The position numbers and the translations under genes are program-made. From JAGGSN01 sp965603725 (GTDB lineage: Bacteria > Zixibacteria > MSB-5A5 > UBA10806 > 4484-95), in contig CBFDEC010000014.1 in NCBI GenBank assembly GCA_965603725.1, forward strand, positions 5,421 through 69,420: a DNA stretch of 64,000 nucleotides. Direction: 5' to 3'. The notes under the pieces are model-generated. The model worked only from the letters and a program-made list of their open reading frames with translations. It was not told the DNA's origin and did no database searches. Below, piece after piece: positions 6,326 to 16,033 of this stretch. Numbering within the stretch: position 1 is the stretch's first letter; the number at the start of each line of letters is the position of its first letter.

Positions 6326-9127
6326 ATGGATTTTGCTCTAAATACATTTATAAGCCTTGATATCGAAACTACCGGCCTTGATTCGGAAATTGACCGGATT
6401 ACCGAAATCGGCGCTGTAAGATATGAAAACGGGATACTGACAGAATCATTTTCTCGGCTTGTAAATCCGGGCATTTCAATTCCGCCTGATATCACTGAAC
6501 TCACTGGTATTAATAACGATATGGTGAAGTCGGCGCCTTCGATTGAAGTGGCAATAATTGAGTTTGAGGATTTTCTCGGCAACTCCCCGTTAATTGTTGG
6601 TCAGAATGTAAAATTCGACATATCATTCCTGAAACGTTACATTTCCCCGAAATACATAGATGTTTTCGATAATTATTATATCGATACTGCGATAATGGCC
6701 CGTCTTGTCTGGCCCGGTTTAAGAAGATATGGGCTGTCATCGCTGACTGAATTTGTCGGCATTAAAAACAGGGATGCTCACCGGGCGCTTGCCGATGCTG
6801 AAGCAACTGCCTGTGTATATCTTTATGAACTGGCGGCAATCAGGAATTTCCCGCAGAAGATTAATGGTTTCATTGCCGGATTGCTGTTTGGTGAATTGTA
6901 CCGGAAAGCAGTACTGTCATCTATAGAAAGCTTGTCTGAAAACCTGCCGCCGGCTGTTGCTTATGAGTACGCTTATGGCGATAATATCATCGGCTCGGGT
7001 TCAATTGAATCTGCTGACGACTACATTGCTGTCGATGTTGACCGGGTCAATGAAATTTTCGATAATCGGTTTCGTGAGGTCCTCGATGATTACGAGGAAC
7101 GTCCGCAACAATTGGAGATGGCTTCTCAGGTCACCGGCGCTTTTAACCGTTCGGAAATCCATTTAGCCGAAGCGCCAACCGGCATCGGCAAGTCGTTTGC
7201 CTATCTGGTACCGGCATTGATGTGGTCGCAGGCCAATGGTGAAAGTGTGATCGTTTCCACTCAAACGAAAAACCTTCAGGACCAGCTTTTCAATAAGGAT
7301 ATTCCACTGGTCAAACAGGTTCTTGATTTTAATTTCAAGGCTGTCCTGTTGAAGGGAAGAGGGAATTACCTCTGTCTGTTTAAATATTATGAGTTGTTGA
7401 ATGAGGCGATCAGGTCTTTTGATATTGAACAAAGGCAGACATTATTGCCGCTGGCAGTCTGGGCTGAAACCACCAGAACCGGCGATATATCCGAATGCAG
7501 CGGTTTCAACCCGGGACGAAATAGATACTTCTGGTCGAGGATTTCCTGCGAGGGGAACTTCTGCCCGGGGAAAATCTGCAGTTATTATAAAAAGTGTTTT
7601 TTAATAAGGGTCAGAAATGAATCTATGACAGCTCACGTTAAAGTCATAAACCATCACTTGCTGTTTGCAGATTTTTCCTCCGGCGGTGAACTTGTGAGAA
7701 CCTCGGGTCATGCGATATTAGATGAAGCCCACAACCTCGAAAAGGTGGCCGCGTCATACCTTGGGCCTTTAGTTACTCACAGCCAGTTCATCACTTTTTT
7801 CAACCAGATATTTACTATCAGGCCGATTGAGACAGGGTTCCTGGCGCTGGTGAAATTTCATGCATCGGGATTGAAGGATGACGACAATAAAAGAATCAAT
7901 AGAAAAATAAACAAAGTCCAGAGAGTATTGCTGTCTGCTCGCCGTGACATCGGCAATTTCTTCGAAAAACTTGTCGCTTCCCTTCTGAAACGGTTTGACA
8001 GCCCCAACGGACCGAAAGAAATCCGTTATTATAAGCTCACTACATTTGTTGATGAAAATGCAATTGAAGCTTGCCTGAAATCGCTTGAGGAACTCGGGCT
8101 GCAATTGAAAAACTTCACTGATGAAATCGAGATGACAGATTCACTGAAAGATAAAAATCTTTTGTGCATAAGATGCCGCGCTCTCATCCAGGATCTGGTT
8201 GAATTAAAGCAAGCTTTTGAGTTCTTAGTCTATCCCGATGATGAAAATTTCGTATACTGGCTTGATTTCTTGAGGCGAAAAGAAGTCAGATTGATTGGCG
8301 CGCCTTTGGAGGTCGGCAAAATTCTCGATGAGAGATTATACGATCACCTTAAGACGCTGATATTGTCATCCGCTACATTATCTGTAGCCGGGGATTTTTC
8401 ATTTTTGAAAAAACGTCTTGGCCTGGACCTGTCTTCAGCAGAACGCGCCTTCGAATTCGCTCTGGACAGCCCTTTTGATTTAAAAAAGAATGTCGGCTTT
8501 TTCGAGGCTGGTTATTTGCCGTCCCCCGGTTCTAATGATTTCGACAGGCAGGCCGCTAAAACTATAGAAGAGCTTTTCAAAAAAACCGGCGTCAGGGGTA
8601 TGGTGTTATTTACATCATATAAAAGCATCACTACGGTAGTCGGTCAGATAGGCGGGCATTTACTTGACTGTGGATTTGAACTGTTCGTTCAGGACAGCGA
8701 CCTAAGCCCGTTTCAGTTGTTGTCCCGCTACCGCCAATCGCCCAAAGGTATAATTTTCGGCACTGACAGTTTCTGGGAGGGGGTAGACCTCCCGGGAGAG
8801 GAGCTTGAACTGTTGGTGATAGCCCGGCTGCCGTTTTCCGTGCCGGACCGTCCCTGGATTAAAGCCAACCTTGAAAAAATTGAAACCGAAGGCGGAAATC
8901 CATTTATTGAGTTTTCTTTGCCCGAGGCGGTTATCAGGTTCCGCCAGGGTTTTGGAAGATTGATTCGCAAAAAAACAGATCGAGGCTGTGTTGTTGTGCT
9001 TGATTCACGTTTGACCGGTAAACAATATGGCCGCTTTTTCTCAGATTCTGTTACACCGCAGCTTCAATATTGCCAGTCCCTTGACGAATTAATAGAAGGC
9101 GCTGAAGAATATTTTAATAATGGTTAA
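6326..9127 (+). CDS. dinG: DEDDh exonuclease fused to DinG-type (XPD-like) helicase
   Basis: This 933-residue protein joins two DNA-repair domains. Residues 1-175 form a DnaQ-like 3'-5' exonuclease with D12 and E14 in SLDIETTGL, D98 in NVKFD, and H152 and D157 in HRALADAEA. The rest is a superfamily 2 helicase with Walker A EAPTGIGKS (282-290), a cysteine cluster before and within CEGNFCPGKICSYYKKC that fits an XPD-type 4Fe-4S site, and a DEAH box at 466-469. C-terminal motifs include TDSFWEGVDLPG and RFRQGFGRLIR. The arrangement matches Gram-positive DinG/YpvA-type proteins, which also carry the N-terminal exonuclease. AGGA lies 7 bases before the ATG, and a terminator follows at 9133-9166. 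Confidence 0.93.
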   Translation: MDFALNTFISLDIETTGLDSEIDRITEIGAVRYENGILTESFSRLVNPGISIPPDITELTGINNDMVKSAPSIEVAIIEFEDFLGNSPLIVGQNVKFDISFLKRYISPKYIDVFDNYYIDTAIMARLVWPGLRRYGLSSLTEFVGIKNRDAHRALADAEATACVYLYELAAIRNFPQKINGFIAGLLFGELYRKAVLSSIESLSENLPPAVAYEYAYGDNIIGSGSIESADDYIAVDVDRVNEIFDNRFREVLDDYEERPQQLEMASQVTGAFNRSEIHLAEAPTGIGKSFAYLVPALMWSQANGESVIVSTQTKNLQDQLFNKDIPLVKQVLDFNFKAVLLKGRGNYLCLFKYYELLNEAIRSFDIEQRQTLLPLAVWAETTRTGDISECSGFNPGRNRYFWSRISCEGNFCPGKICSYYKKCFLIRVRNESMTAHVKVINHHLLFADFSSGGELVRTSGHAILDEAHNLEKVAASYLGPLVTHSQFITFFNQIFTIRPIETGFLALVKFHASGLKDDDNKRINRKINKVQRVLLSARRDIGNFFEKLVASLLKRFDSPNGPKEIRYYKLTTFVDENAIEACLKSLEELGLQLKNFTDEIEMTDSLKDKNLLCIRCRALIQDLVELKQAFEFLVYPDDENFVYWLDFLRRKEVRLIGAPLEVGKILDERLYDHLKTLILSSATLSVAGDFSFLKKRLGLDLSSAERAFEFALDSPFDLKKNVGFFEAGYLPSPGSNDFDRQAAKTIEELFKKTGVRGMVLFTSYKSITTVVGQIGGHLLDCGFELFVQDSDLSPFQLLSRYRQSPKGIIFGTDSFWEGVDLPGEELELLVIARLPFSVPDRPWIKANLEKIETEGGNPFIEFSLPEAVIRFRQGFGRLIRKKTDRGCVVVLDSRLTGKQYGRFFSDSVTPQLQYCQSLDELIEGAEEYFNNG

Positions 9128-9132
9128 AAAAT

Positions 9133-9166
9133 AAAAGGGTGAGATACAAAAAGCCTCACCCCTTTA
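9133..9166. terminator. Bidirectional terminator between dinG and flagellin
   Basis: AAAGGGTGAG and CTCACCCCTTT form a stem flanked by A-rich sequence on the left and a T-containing stretch on the right. It lies between two convergent genes and can serve both. Confidence 0.7.
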
Positions 9167-9215
9167 TCAGATTATTAATATTGGGAATTTTAGTGTACGC
9201 ATTCAGAAAGATTTT

Positions 9216-9977
9216 TCACTTGCCAATAAAATTCAAGACAAGATTGGGAGTCTGATTCTGGTGAGCCAGAATGGCCATGCTTGACTTGAGCTGTATTTCT
9301 TTATTGACCAAATTTGTATATTCCTTGGCCATGTCAACATCCCTGACTGCAGATTCGGCCGCGGTCAGGTTGACCAGTTCGGTTTCTAAGTTATTCCTCC
9401 TGGCCTCCAGATCATTTTTCTGTTTGGAACCGATCTCACCGCGGAGCTCGGCGACCTCGTTCATCTTTTGATCGATCTGTTCTACCGCTTCCTGAGCTTT
9501 CTCAGGGGAGGAGATATCGATACTGGTCATAGGTTCCAAATCGGCTACTGAACCATCGGACCCGTCAAACAATTTTTGAACGCCAAATGAAGCTGAATTC
9601 TGAACGTTATTGTAGCTTTGTACGGTATTATCCATACTTCTTTGTAAGGCCTCCTGTGTTTTCTCAGAGTTGCCGCCCTCGTTCGCCGCTTCCAGAGCGA
9701 TATCTCTCATTTCCTGAAGGCTGTTTTGCTGAGTTTGAAGATTGCCATCGGCCGTAGCATATTTATTGTAATTGTTTTCGATATTTGAAATTTCCTGCTC
9801 GACTGCGACAATCTGCGCCCGCATCCTCTCGGAAATAATTAATCCCGCCGGATCATCAGAAGCCCGGTTGATTTTCTTTCCCGATGAAAGTTTCTCCATA
9901 GATGTTTTTAATTCATTGCTGGTCTTTTTAATGTTATTGACCATATTTAAAGCCTGTGCATTTGTGTTAATTCTCAT
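9216..9977 (-). CDS. fliC: Flagellin
   Basis: This 253-residue protein has the conserved flagellin ends: MRINTNAQALNM...LSSGKKINRASDDPAGL at the N-terminus and VRDVDMAKEYTN...ILAHQNQ at the C-terminus. The D0/D1 coiled-coil region is present but the variable outer domains are almost absent, so this is a minimal, smooth flagellin. It is secreted by the flagellar export apparatus and polymerises into the filament. AAGGAGG lies 6 bases before the ATG. No other flagellar gene is visible, so it is isolated from any flagellar operon here. I found no convincing sigma28 or sigma54 promoter upstream. Confidence 0.95.
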   Translation of the reverse strand: MRINTNAQALNMVNNIKKTSNELKTSMEKLSSGKKINRASDDPAGLIISERMRAQIVAVEQEISNIENNYNKYATADGNLQTQQNSLQEMRDIALEAANEGGNSEKTQEALQRSMDNTVQSYNNVQNSASFGVQKLFDGSDGSVADLEPMTSIDISSPEKAQEAVEQIDQKMNEVAELRGEIGSKQKNDLEARRNNLETELVNLTAAESAVRDVDMAKEYTNLVNKEIQLKSSMAILAHQNQTPNLVLNFIGK

Positions 9978-10359
9978 AAAACACCTCCTTGTGTGATACG
10001 ATAATAAAGCAAATCAAATGCCAGTGAGCCCATAAAATCATTTATATTAACAGAATACAACATGTTGCCAATCAACACGTTAAATAATTGCAGTCAGATT
10101 AATTGACGGCCGTTTGTCACAATTATTGGATTTTACCAATACATTTCTGGTGTTTTTACAACACTTTGAATTGTATCGCTTTGTCATATCTTTAAAGTAT
10201 GGTTTCAACTTTATTCCGCTTTTAAAAACAGAGTTATTATTCTTATTGACAATAAATAAACTGTTTGATAGATTAAACCGGAAAGTAATTTTTGTGTCTA
10301 TCAAATAAGATGAGTATTTTAAAATCATAACAAATAAACACTTAAACAAAGGAGCTTTA
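9978..10359. other. Divergent intergenic region, flagellin / surface protein
   Basis: This 382-base A+T-rich gap lies between two divergent genes and must hold both promoters. On the right, AAAGGAG precedes the ATG at 10360. On the left, AAGGAGG serves flagellin. I see no palindromes and no clear sigma28 -10 element (GCCGATAA) on either strand. Confidence 0.5.
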
Positions 10360-12423
10360 ATGAGAAGGTTGTTTATTTTGGCAATGACGGTGTTTGCTGC
10401 ATCGTTATTTTGCACCGGTATCGTTTATGCCCAGATGGACGATTTCGGTACGATCAGCGGAGTGGTTACCGACCAGGATTCTGATGAGGCTATTTATCCA
10501 GCCATAGTCAGAGCCTATGCGGTGGATGGTCCGTTCTGGCCAATAGCCATGGATATAACTGATGAGTCGGGCAATTACGAGCTTGATGTGCCCTTTGGGG
10601 AGTATCATGTTAAAACAGCTGCAATTGGTTACTTCCCTGAATGGTGGCAGGAAGCCGCCCATCGTGAGGATGCAACTGTTGTTGCGGTCGGCGAGGGTAA
10701 TAGTCCTGTTGGAATCGATTTCACTTTAACAGGGGAATCAACCGAGCTGGGCTCAATTGCGGGCGCAGTTACAGATTTTGATTCTGGCGAACCTATTGCA
10801 GGCGCCAGAATTGTTGCCCGTTTACCCGGCGGCCATCATTTCATTAGAATTGCTTACAGCGCTGAGGATGGCACATATCTTATTGACGATTTACCTCCCG
10901 GTGACTACCTGCTATCGTGCTGTAAAATGGGCTACGAGCGGATGGAATATCCCGAACCTGTTACAGTTGATGGCGATGATGTTACCGGCATCGACTTCGC
11001 CATGGCGGCGCTTGTATTTGGAGGTATCTCCGGTATGGTTACCGATGCGGCAACCGGCGATCCGATTGAAAATGCGCTGGTTATTGCAGTTAAACTCGGC
11101 ATGCCGCACCATTGTAACTTTGCCCGTACAGACGAGAACGGTGAATATGAAATGGTATTAATCTCCGGCGAATACCGAGTTGAAGCAAGAGCTTGGGGAT
11201 ATCTTCCCGGCGAATTTGATGAACCCGTGATTGTAGTGGATGAGATAATAACCGGTATCGACTTTGCGATTGCGTCTTTAGAGTTTGGCAGTATTTCCGG
11301 AACTGTATATAACGTTGACAGCGAGCCGATTCAGGGAGCATTTATTGATGCTCGTCGGGCTTGGGGATTCGGACATGCTCATACAAGGTCAGATGAATTC
11401 GGCAGCTACACGCTGGAAAATCTATTCCCGGGAACTTATCAAGTCAGAGCTTTTGCACATGATTATTTGCCGCAGGTTTATGACGAACCTGTTGAGGTCG
11501 AAAACGGCATGGATGTAACCGGAATTGATTTCTATCTTGAGCCTTTCGATTCGCCTTTTGACGGCATTATTTCCGGTACTGTTCTTGATGAAGAAACAAC
11601 TGCACCCGTCGCTGACGCCCTGGTGGCGGCAGTTGGCCATACCTGGAATCATCACTACCATCACTTATTCAGAAGATTTACACATACTGATGAAAACGGT
11701 TCTTATATATTCGAAAACCTGCCGGGAGCTGATTACAGAGTTCTTTGCATCGCAGAGGATTACGTGGCGGAATTTTATGACAATAAATATCGCTGGTATG
11801 AAGCGGATCCTGTCACTCCTGACGCATACGACATTAACTTCGAATTAGCGCCTGACGAAGGCGGAATCAGGCTTATCAGCGGGCAGGTGATTGAAGATGG
11901 TCTGCCGGTTTCCAGCGCTTTCATACAGGTTATGCAGGGTGATGAAGTTGCAGCTTTGGGCGTTACCTATCCTGACGGCAGTTACTACATTGAGGGTTTG
12001 ATGCCGGGCGAATACGACATTGAGGTTATCACGCCGAATTTGAGCGAAGGCGCTCTTGAAAATGTATCGGTATTATTCGCTGATGAGTATGAGGCTGATA
12101 TAATATTAGGCCCCACTTCGGATGATAATATTATCAGTTTGCCGGCGTCTACGACGCTTCATCAGAATTACCCCAACCCATTTAATGCCTCGACCAACAT
12201 CAGTTTTAACCTTGCTGATGCCGGCAATGTAGAACTTTCTGTGTATGATCTGCTGGGTCGCAAAGTATCGACTCTTGTTTCATCGAGGATGGAAGCTGGT
12301 TCTCATACAATTACCTGGGATGGCGCTGATTCAGATAACAACGCCGTTGTATCAGGCATCTATCTATATGTCCTGAAAGCAGGCGATGAAACTGTCAGCA
12401 AGCGGATGCTGCTGCTGAAGTAG
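10360..12423 (+). CDS. Secreted surface protein with six carboxypeptidase-regulatory-like repeats and T9SS-type C-terminal sorting domain
   Basis: This 687-residue protein begins with a signal peptide (MRRLFILAMTVFAASLF...YAQ). Six beta-sandwich repeats follow, starting near residues 31, 131, 222, 311, 403 and 505, each with a xxISGxVxD opening, an A(F/L/R)(I/V)xA strand and a DENGSY...LPGxY(x)V ending. These are the CarboxypepD_reg/CnaB-like fold, usually structural or adhesive. A C-terminal domain from about 594 (LHQNYPNPFNASTN...YDLLGRKVSTL...KRMLLLK) matches the type A sorting signal of the type IX secretion pathway or the related FlgD-Ig module. It is probably exported and cell-surface attached. 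It has a good GGAG site and is followed by a strong terminator. Confidence 0.88.
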   Translation: MRRLFILAMTVFAASLFCTGIVYAQMDDFGTISGVVTDQDSDEAIYPAIVRAYAVDGPFWPIAMDITDESGNYELDVPFGEYHVKTAAIGYFPEWWQEAAHREDATVVAVGEGNSPVGIDFTLTGESTELGSIAGAVTDFDSGEPIAGARIVARLPGGHHFIRIAYSAEDGTYLIDDLPPGDYLLSCCKMGYERMEYPEPVTVDGDDVTGIDFAMAALVFGGISGMVTDAATGDPIENALVIAVKLGMPHHCNFARTDENGEYEMVLISGEYRVEARAWGYLPGEFDEPVIVVDEIITGIDFAIASLEFGSISGTVYNVDSEPIQGAFIDARRAWGFGHAHTRSDEFGSYTLENLFPGTYQVRAFAHDYLPQVYDEPVEVENGMDVTGIDFYLEPFDSPFDGIISGTVLDEETTAPVADALVAAVGHTWNHHYHHLFRRFTHTDENGSYIFENLPGADYRVLCIAEDYVAEFYDNKYRWYEADPVTPDAYDINFELAPDEGGIRLISGQVIEDGLPVSSAFIQVMQGDEVAALGVTYPDGSYYIEGLMPGEYDIEVITPNLSEGALENVSVLFADEYEADIILGPTSDDNIISLPASTTLHQNYPNPFNASTNISFNLADAGNVELSVYDLLGRKVSTLVSSRMEAGSHTITWDGADSDNNAVVSGIYLYVLKAGDETVSKRMLLLK

Positions 12424-12467
12424 TAAAATTTAATAGGGACAGAATAAGTTTGTCCAGGGTATTTGAT

Positions 12468-12501
12468 GAAAGGGAGTTTTGAAAACTCCCTTTCGTGTTT
12501 T
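12468..12501 (+). terminator. Rho-independent terminator of the surface-protein gene
   Basis: GAAAGGGAGTTTT (12468-12480) pairs perfectly over 13 bp with AAAACTCCCTTTC (12482-12494), followed by GTGTTTT. It lies 45 bases after the stop codon. Confidence 0.85.
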
Positions 12502-12518
12502 CTTCAAAGAATATTCTC

Positions 12519-12544
12519 AGATTTTATACAAAGAGAGCTTAGTT
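12519..12544 (+). repeat. 26-bp copy of the response-regulator gene's 3' end
   Basis: This segment matches 12920-12945, which encodes the last residues and stop of the HD-GYP gene, at 24 of 26 positions in the same orientation. The two copies bracket about 375 bases that include the palindrome cluster at 12595-12769, suggesting a duplication or insertion at the gene end. Confidence 0.8.
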
Positions 12545-12594
12545 ATAGTACGCATCACACGTCCCCTTCTGCCTCATAATCGCGCTGGCAACCG

Positions 12595-12769
12595 GTAGGT
12601 CGGGTTCTGATCCGCCTTTAGCGGAGAAAAACCCGACACATTTATTTGTCGGCCTTCTCTCCGCCTTAGGAGGATCGGAGGCCGACCTACAAATCTGAAA
12701 ACATATAGATCGCAAAGTTAAGTAGGACAGACTTTCAGTCTGTCCGGACAGGTTGAAAACCTGTCCTAC
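12595..12769. repeat. Compound palindrome cluster (GTAGGTCGGG and GTAGGACAG families)
   Basis: At 12595-12690, GTAGGTCGGGTT...AACCCGAC is followed by GTCGGCCTTCTC...GGAGGCCGACCTAC, giving two nested hairpins within one larger inverted repeat. At 12722-12769, GTAGGACAGACTTTCAGTCTGTCC is followed by GGACAGGTTGAAAACCTGTCCTAC, again two hairpins in one. Relatives occur at 54572-54652 and 56334-56435. The remaining bases of this 500-base gap hold no gene I can support. Confidence 0.88.
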
Positions 12770-12924
12770 TTTTGTTTAGTATTGCTGTGAAGAATATTAT
12801 ACTATATAAAAACATACTATTTCTTTAATAAACAATATGCAATAACCGCTATTATATTGCTTTTCTTTTATTTTGAAACTATTATTAACAATAAAGTTGA
12901 TTTATGAATAAAGCGGATTAGATT

Positions 12925-14400
12925 TCATACAAAGAGAGCTTCGTTTGTTTTAATTGTTTCTAAGAAAGCTTTAACGATTACCGGGTCAAATTGTGTACCG
13001 GCGCATCTTTTTATCTCGTCAACCGCTTCTTCGGTACTTCTGCTTTTTCTATATGGGCGGTCGCTGGTGATAGCATCAAAGGTGTCGACGACTGCGAGCA
13101 GTCGTCCCTGAATCGGAATGTTCTCACCTTTTAAACCGGTTGGATAACCTTTACCATCATATCGCTCATGGTGGTATAATATGTAGGGCAGGGCGGGATT
13201 TAAGAATTTAATTTGCCTGATAATATGCGCGCCGAGTTCGGGATGGCTTTTCATTACTGCATGTTCTTCGGGAGTAAGAGGCCCGGGTTTATTGAGGATT
13301 GCATCGGGGACTCCGATTTTGCCGATGTCGTGTAGGATTGCTCCCATTCTTAATTCTTTTATTTTTTCAGGTCGCCAGTTGACATTTCGGGCAATGCCCA
13401 GGGTAATTTCCAGGACTCTTTCGGTATGTCCGCCTGTATATTTATCGCGTGCTTCAATTGAATTAGCCAGCGCTTCAACTGTATCGAAATAAGCCTCCTC
13501 CAGCTCTGTATAAAGTTTGGAATTTTCAATTGACATAGCCGCTTTGCCGGCAAAAAGAGAAAGTGTTGTTAACTGGCCTGTTGTAAAATGATGTATATCC
13601 CTGGTGCGGATTAAACTTAGTGAGCCGATGCTTTTACCTTTAGACATCAACGGCTGGCAGATGAACGATTTGATTATTCTGTGTTCGGATCTTCCGTAAG
13701 CTTCTTTTTCATTTACGATAATAGGCTTGCATGTATAATAAGCGTCCTCGGCCAGGTCCTGGCTGAAATGATTGAGTTTGTCGCTCAAAGTGTAATCCGG
13801 ACAGATAAATTTCTGCAGGCTGAGTCGACCGTCAGGCTTGCCAAAGTGCAAGGCGGCGAAATCGGCATTGAATTCTCTTATTGCAGTATCAAGAATAAGA
13901 TTTAATAAAGGATCCGATTCCATCACCGAACCCATCGCTTCAGATATCTTATAAAACGACATGATTTCATTAAGCCTGATATTTTCACGCTCAAGCATCA
14001 GTTGGTCTACCGCCCTTTTGATGGTAGTTATAAGGGTTTCCATGTCGAATGGTTTTAGCAGGTAGTCGAAGGCGCCTTTTTTAATTACCGAAATGGCATT
14101 CTGGATGGTTGGTTTGCCGGTCATCAATATTATTTTAGCGTCGGGTTGGTATTTCTGCACCTGAATCATTACATCAATACCGGATCCCTCATCGAGGACA
14201 AGATCGGTCAGCGCTATGGATATTTCTGTATCTTTAATAATTTTAACGGCTTCATCAAGTGATTCAGCCAGTAATATATCATAATCCTGATTATTCAACA
14301 TGTCTTTGACAACCTGTAAAACGCCGCGTTCGTCGTCAACGACTAAAATCGAGATTTTTTGTTCCTGTTTTATTGAGTCAAGGATTTCCCGTATATTCAT
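12925..14400 (-). CDS. Response regulator with GAF and HD-GYP domains, predicted cyclic-di-GMP phosphodiesterase
   Basis: This 491-residue protein has three parts. Residues 15-130 are a receiver domain with acidic D22/D23, phospho-acceptor D66 and K116. Residues 150-300 are a GAF-like sensor domain. Residues 305-490 are an HD-GYP domain with the metal-site HD at 357-358 (LHDIGKIG) and HHERYDGKGYP at 410-420. Members hydrolyse cyclic di-GMP, often linking signalling to motility or biofilm. GGAGG precedes the ATG. No histidine kinase is adjacent, so the partner is unknown. Its last codons are duplicated at 12519-12544. Confidence 0.93.
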   Translation of the reverse strand: MNIREILDSIKQEQKISILVVDDERGVLQVVKDMLNNQDYDILLAESLDEAVKIIKDTEISIALTDLVLDEGSGIDVMIQVQKYQPDAKIILMTGKPTIQNAISVIKKGAFDYLLKPFDMETLITTIKRAVDQLMLERENIRLNEIMSFYKISEAMGSVMESDPLLNLILDTAIREFNADFAALHFGKPDGRLSLQKFICPDYTLSDKLNHFSQDLAEDAYYTCKPIIVNEKEAYGRSEHRIIKSFICQPLMSKGKSIGSLSLIRTRDIHHFTTGQLTTLSLFAGKAAMSIENSKLYTELEEAYFDTVEALANSIEARDKYTGGHTERVLEITLGIARNVNWRPEKIKELRMGAILHDIGKIGVPDAILNKPGPLTPEEHAVMKSHPELGAHIIRQIKFLNPALPYILYHHERYDGKGYPTGLKGENIPIQGRLLAVVDTFDAITSDRPYRKSRSTEEAVDEIKRCAGTQFDPVIVKAFLETIKTNEALFV

Positions 14401-14716
14401 ACTTTTCCTCCCTGTTCATTAACTTTATCGACACATGAAACTGAAATCTTTTTTGAATTGGAGAGAGTTGTTTCGCATATGGGGTGCAACAGTTAACTAT
14501 TTAAACAGGTAGTGTTCGTTTGAACAGTTAAAAACCACGCCCCAAATTATTATCTGAAACGAAAAAATCAACATTTTTTCAATTATTCAAATAATTTCTA
14601 AAGGGGAAGAATAGTTGATGATGTGGAGATTTCTACCTACAAAATTATAAATCACATCTTTTGTTTTAAGCTGAATATAAGTGAATAATATGGAAACCAT
14701 TACAGGCAAGTTATTA
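14401..14716. other. Gap between regulator and lipA, no gene seen
   Basis: The gap holds 316 A+T-rich bases with the regulator's ribosome-binding site at its left end. Short AACAGTTAA-type half-sites recur near 14490 and 14533, but I see no stable hairpin, gene or known regulatory RNA. Confidence 0.4.
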
Positions 14717-15616
14717 TTATGCAGTTTTGCCCGCCTGATTTTTCGCATAATACTGCGCAGTCTGTTTATGCGCAAGGTATGAACTTCTTACAAGAGGTCC
14801 AGATTCCATATGTTGAATGCCTGACTTTTCGCCGGTCATTTTTATTTTTTCAAACTCTTCAGGCGTATAATATTTTTTAATCGACAAATGGTTTTTCGAG
14901 GGGGATAAATACTGGCCGACGGTGAAGATTTTACATCCTGCCTCGACCGCATCCTGCAGAACTCTTTCTATTTGAATGAAATCTTCACCCAGGCCGACCA
15001 TCATCCCCGATTTAACAGGTGAACGGTCTGAATATCTGGACAAATAACTCAATACATGTAAAGAACGCGCATAATCTGCCTGGGGACGAACCACAGAATA
15101 TAAGTCGGGAACGGTTTCGATATTATGGGCAATCACTTCGGGTTTGGCGTTGATTATCAAATTCAGCGATTCGGTACCGCCGCCAAAATCCGGAATCAGG
15201 ACTTCCACTTTACAGTCTGAAGAAACATCATGAATCTGTCTAATGGTTTCGGCAAAAATCGCCGCCCCTCCGTCCGGCAAGTCATCGCGGGTTACCGATG
15301 TGATGACTGCGTATTTAAGTCGCAGTTTCTTGACCGCCATGGCGACCCTTCTGGGTTCATCATAATCGGGGGGCAAAGGACGGCCAGCATTAACATCGCA
15401 GAAGCAGCAATTGCGGGTACACTTATCGCCCAGAATCATAAAGGTGGCGGTCCGGGCTGAAAAACATTCACCGATATTTGGACAATTTGCCTCCTGGCAG
15501 ACTGTATGAAGATTAAGATCTTTGATAAGATTTTTCACTTCCGCATAAACCGGGTTAAAACTCAATTTGGTCTTTAACCAGGGCGGTTTGCGGAGATGAG
15601 TTTTCTGTTCTTTCAT
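14717..15616 (-). CDS. lipA: Lipoyl synthase
   Basis: This 299-residue radical-SAM enzyme inserts two sulfurs into protein-bound octanoyl groups to make lipoate. It has the auxiliary-cluster cysteines C40, C45 and C51 (CQEANCPNIGEC), the radical-SAM cysteines C66, C70 and C73 (CTRNCCFC), and the C-terminal RSSY serine ligand motif (277-280). Length and all cluster residues are normal. No clear Shine-Dalgarno precedes the ATG. No lipB is adjacent in this window. Confidence 0.96.
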   Translation of the reverse strand: MKEQKTHLRKPPWLKTKLSFNPVYAEVKNLIKDLNLHTVCQEANCPNIGECFSARTATFMILGDKCTRNCCFCDVNAGRPLPPDYDEPRRVAMAVKKLRLKYAVITSVTRDDLPDGGAAIFAETIRQIHDVSSDCKVEVLIPDFGGGTESLNLIINAKPEVIAHNIETVPDLYSVVRPQADYARSLHVLSYLSRYSDRSPVKSGMMVGLGEDFIQIERVLQDAVEAGCKIFTVGQYLSPSKNHLSIKKYYTPEEFEKIKMTGEKSGIQHMESGPLVRSSYLAHKQTAQYYAKNQAGKTA

Positions 15617-15671
15617 CGTTTATTTAATTTCATTACTTTCAGGTTTTTCTATTAACAATAAACTCACAATT

Positions 15672-15787
15672 GTCATCCCCTCAGAAGCGGGGATCCATGA
15701 TGTTATATTTCTTGTTCAATCACTACTGTTTAAAACCAACAGTGAAACGCCAATCATAATGGATTCCCCGCCTTGGCGGGGAATGAC
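15672..15787. repeat. 116-bp element with imperfect terminal inverted repeats
   Basis: GTCATCCCCTCAGAAGCGGG at the left end and the reverse complement of ...GCGGGGAATGAC at the right end are related, and each is itself a short hairpin (CCCCGCC TT GGCGGGG at right). The spacing resembles a paired REP or MITE-like unit. It lies in the 417-base gap upstream of lipA; the rest of that gap shows only a weak minus-strand promoter-like pair, TTGACA at 15879-15884 and TTATGA at 15856-15861. Confidence 0.75.
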
Positions 15788-16033
15788 ACTTTTCGTATTA
15801 AAAATAAAATTCATAATCTATGTAAATAACCACACATTATTTGAGAACTCTAACATCATAATAAAGTTAATTAATCTATGTCAACATTTCAGAAACCTTA
15901 AGCCGTTCATCCCGCTTTGAAAAAAGCCGAACAGGAGAGACTCTATGTATAAAAATAAATAAATATTCCTCGGCAATAACCTGCCGTTGAAAATTCATTA
16001 GATTTCTAACGATTACTTTACTCATTTTTCATC

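Noticed and set aside
10040..10075. TTGGCA...TTGTA upstream of flagellin as a sigma54 promoter
   Set aside because: The spacing between the GG and TG elements is one base short and the -12 GC is GT, so it fails the strict sigma54 pattern.
10114..10308. 64-codon frame between flagellin and the surface protein
   Set aside because: TTG start without ribosome-binding site, A+T-driven composition, lies where both divergent promoters must be.
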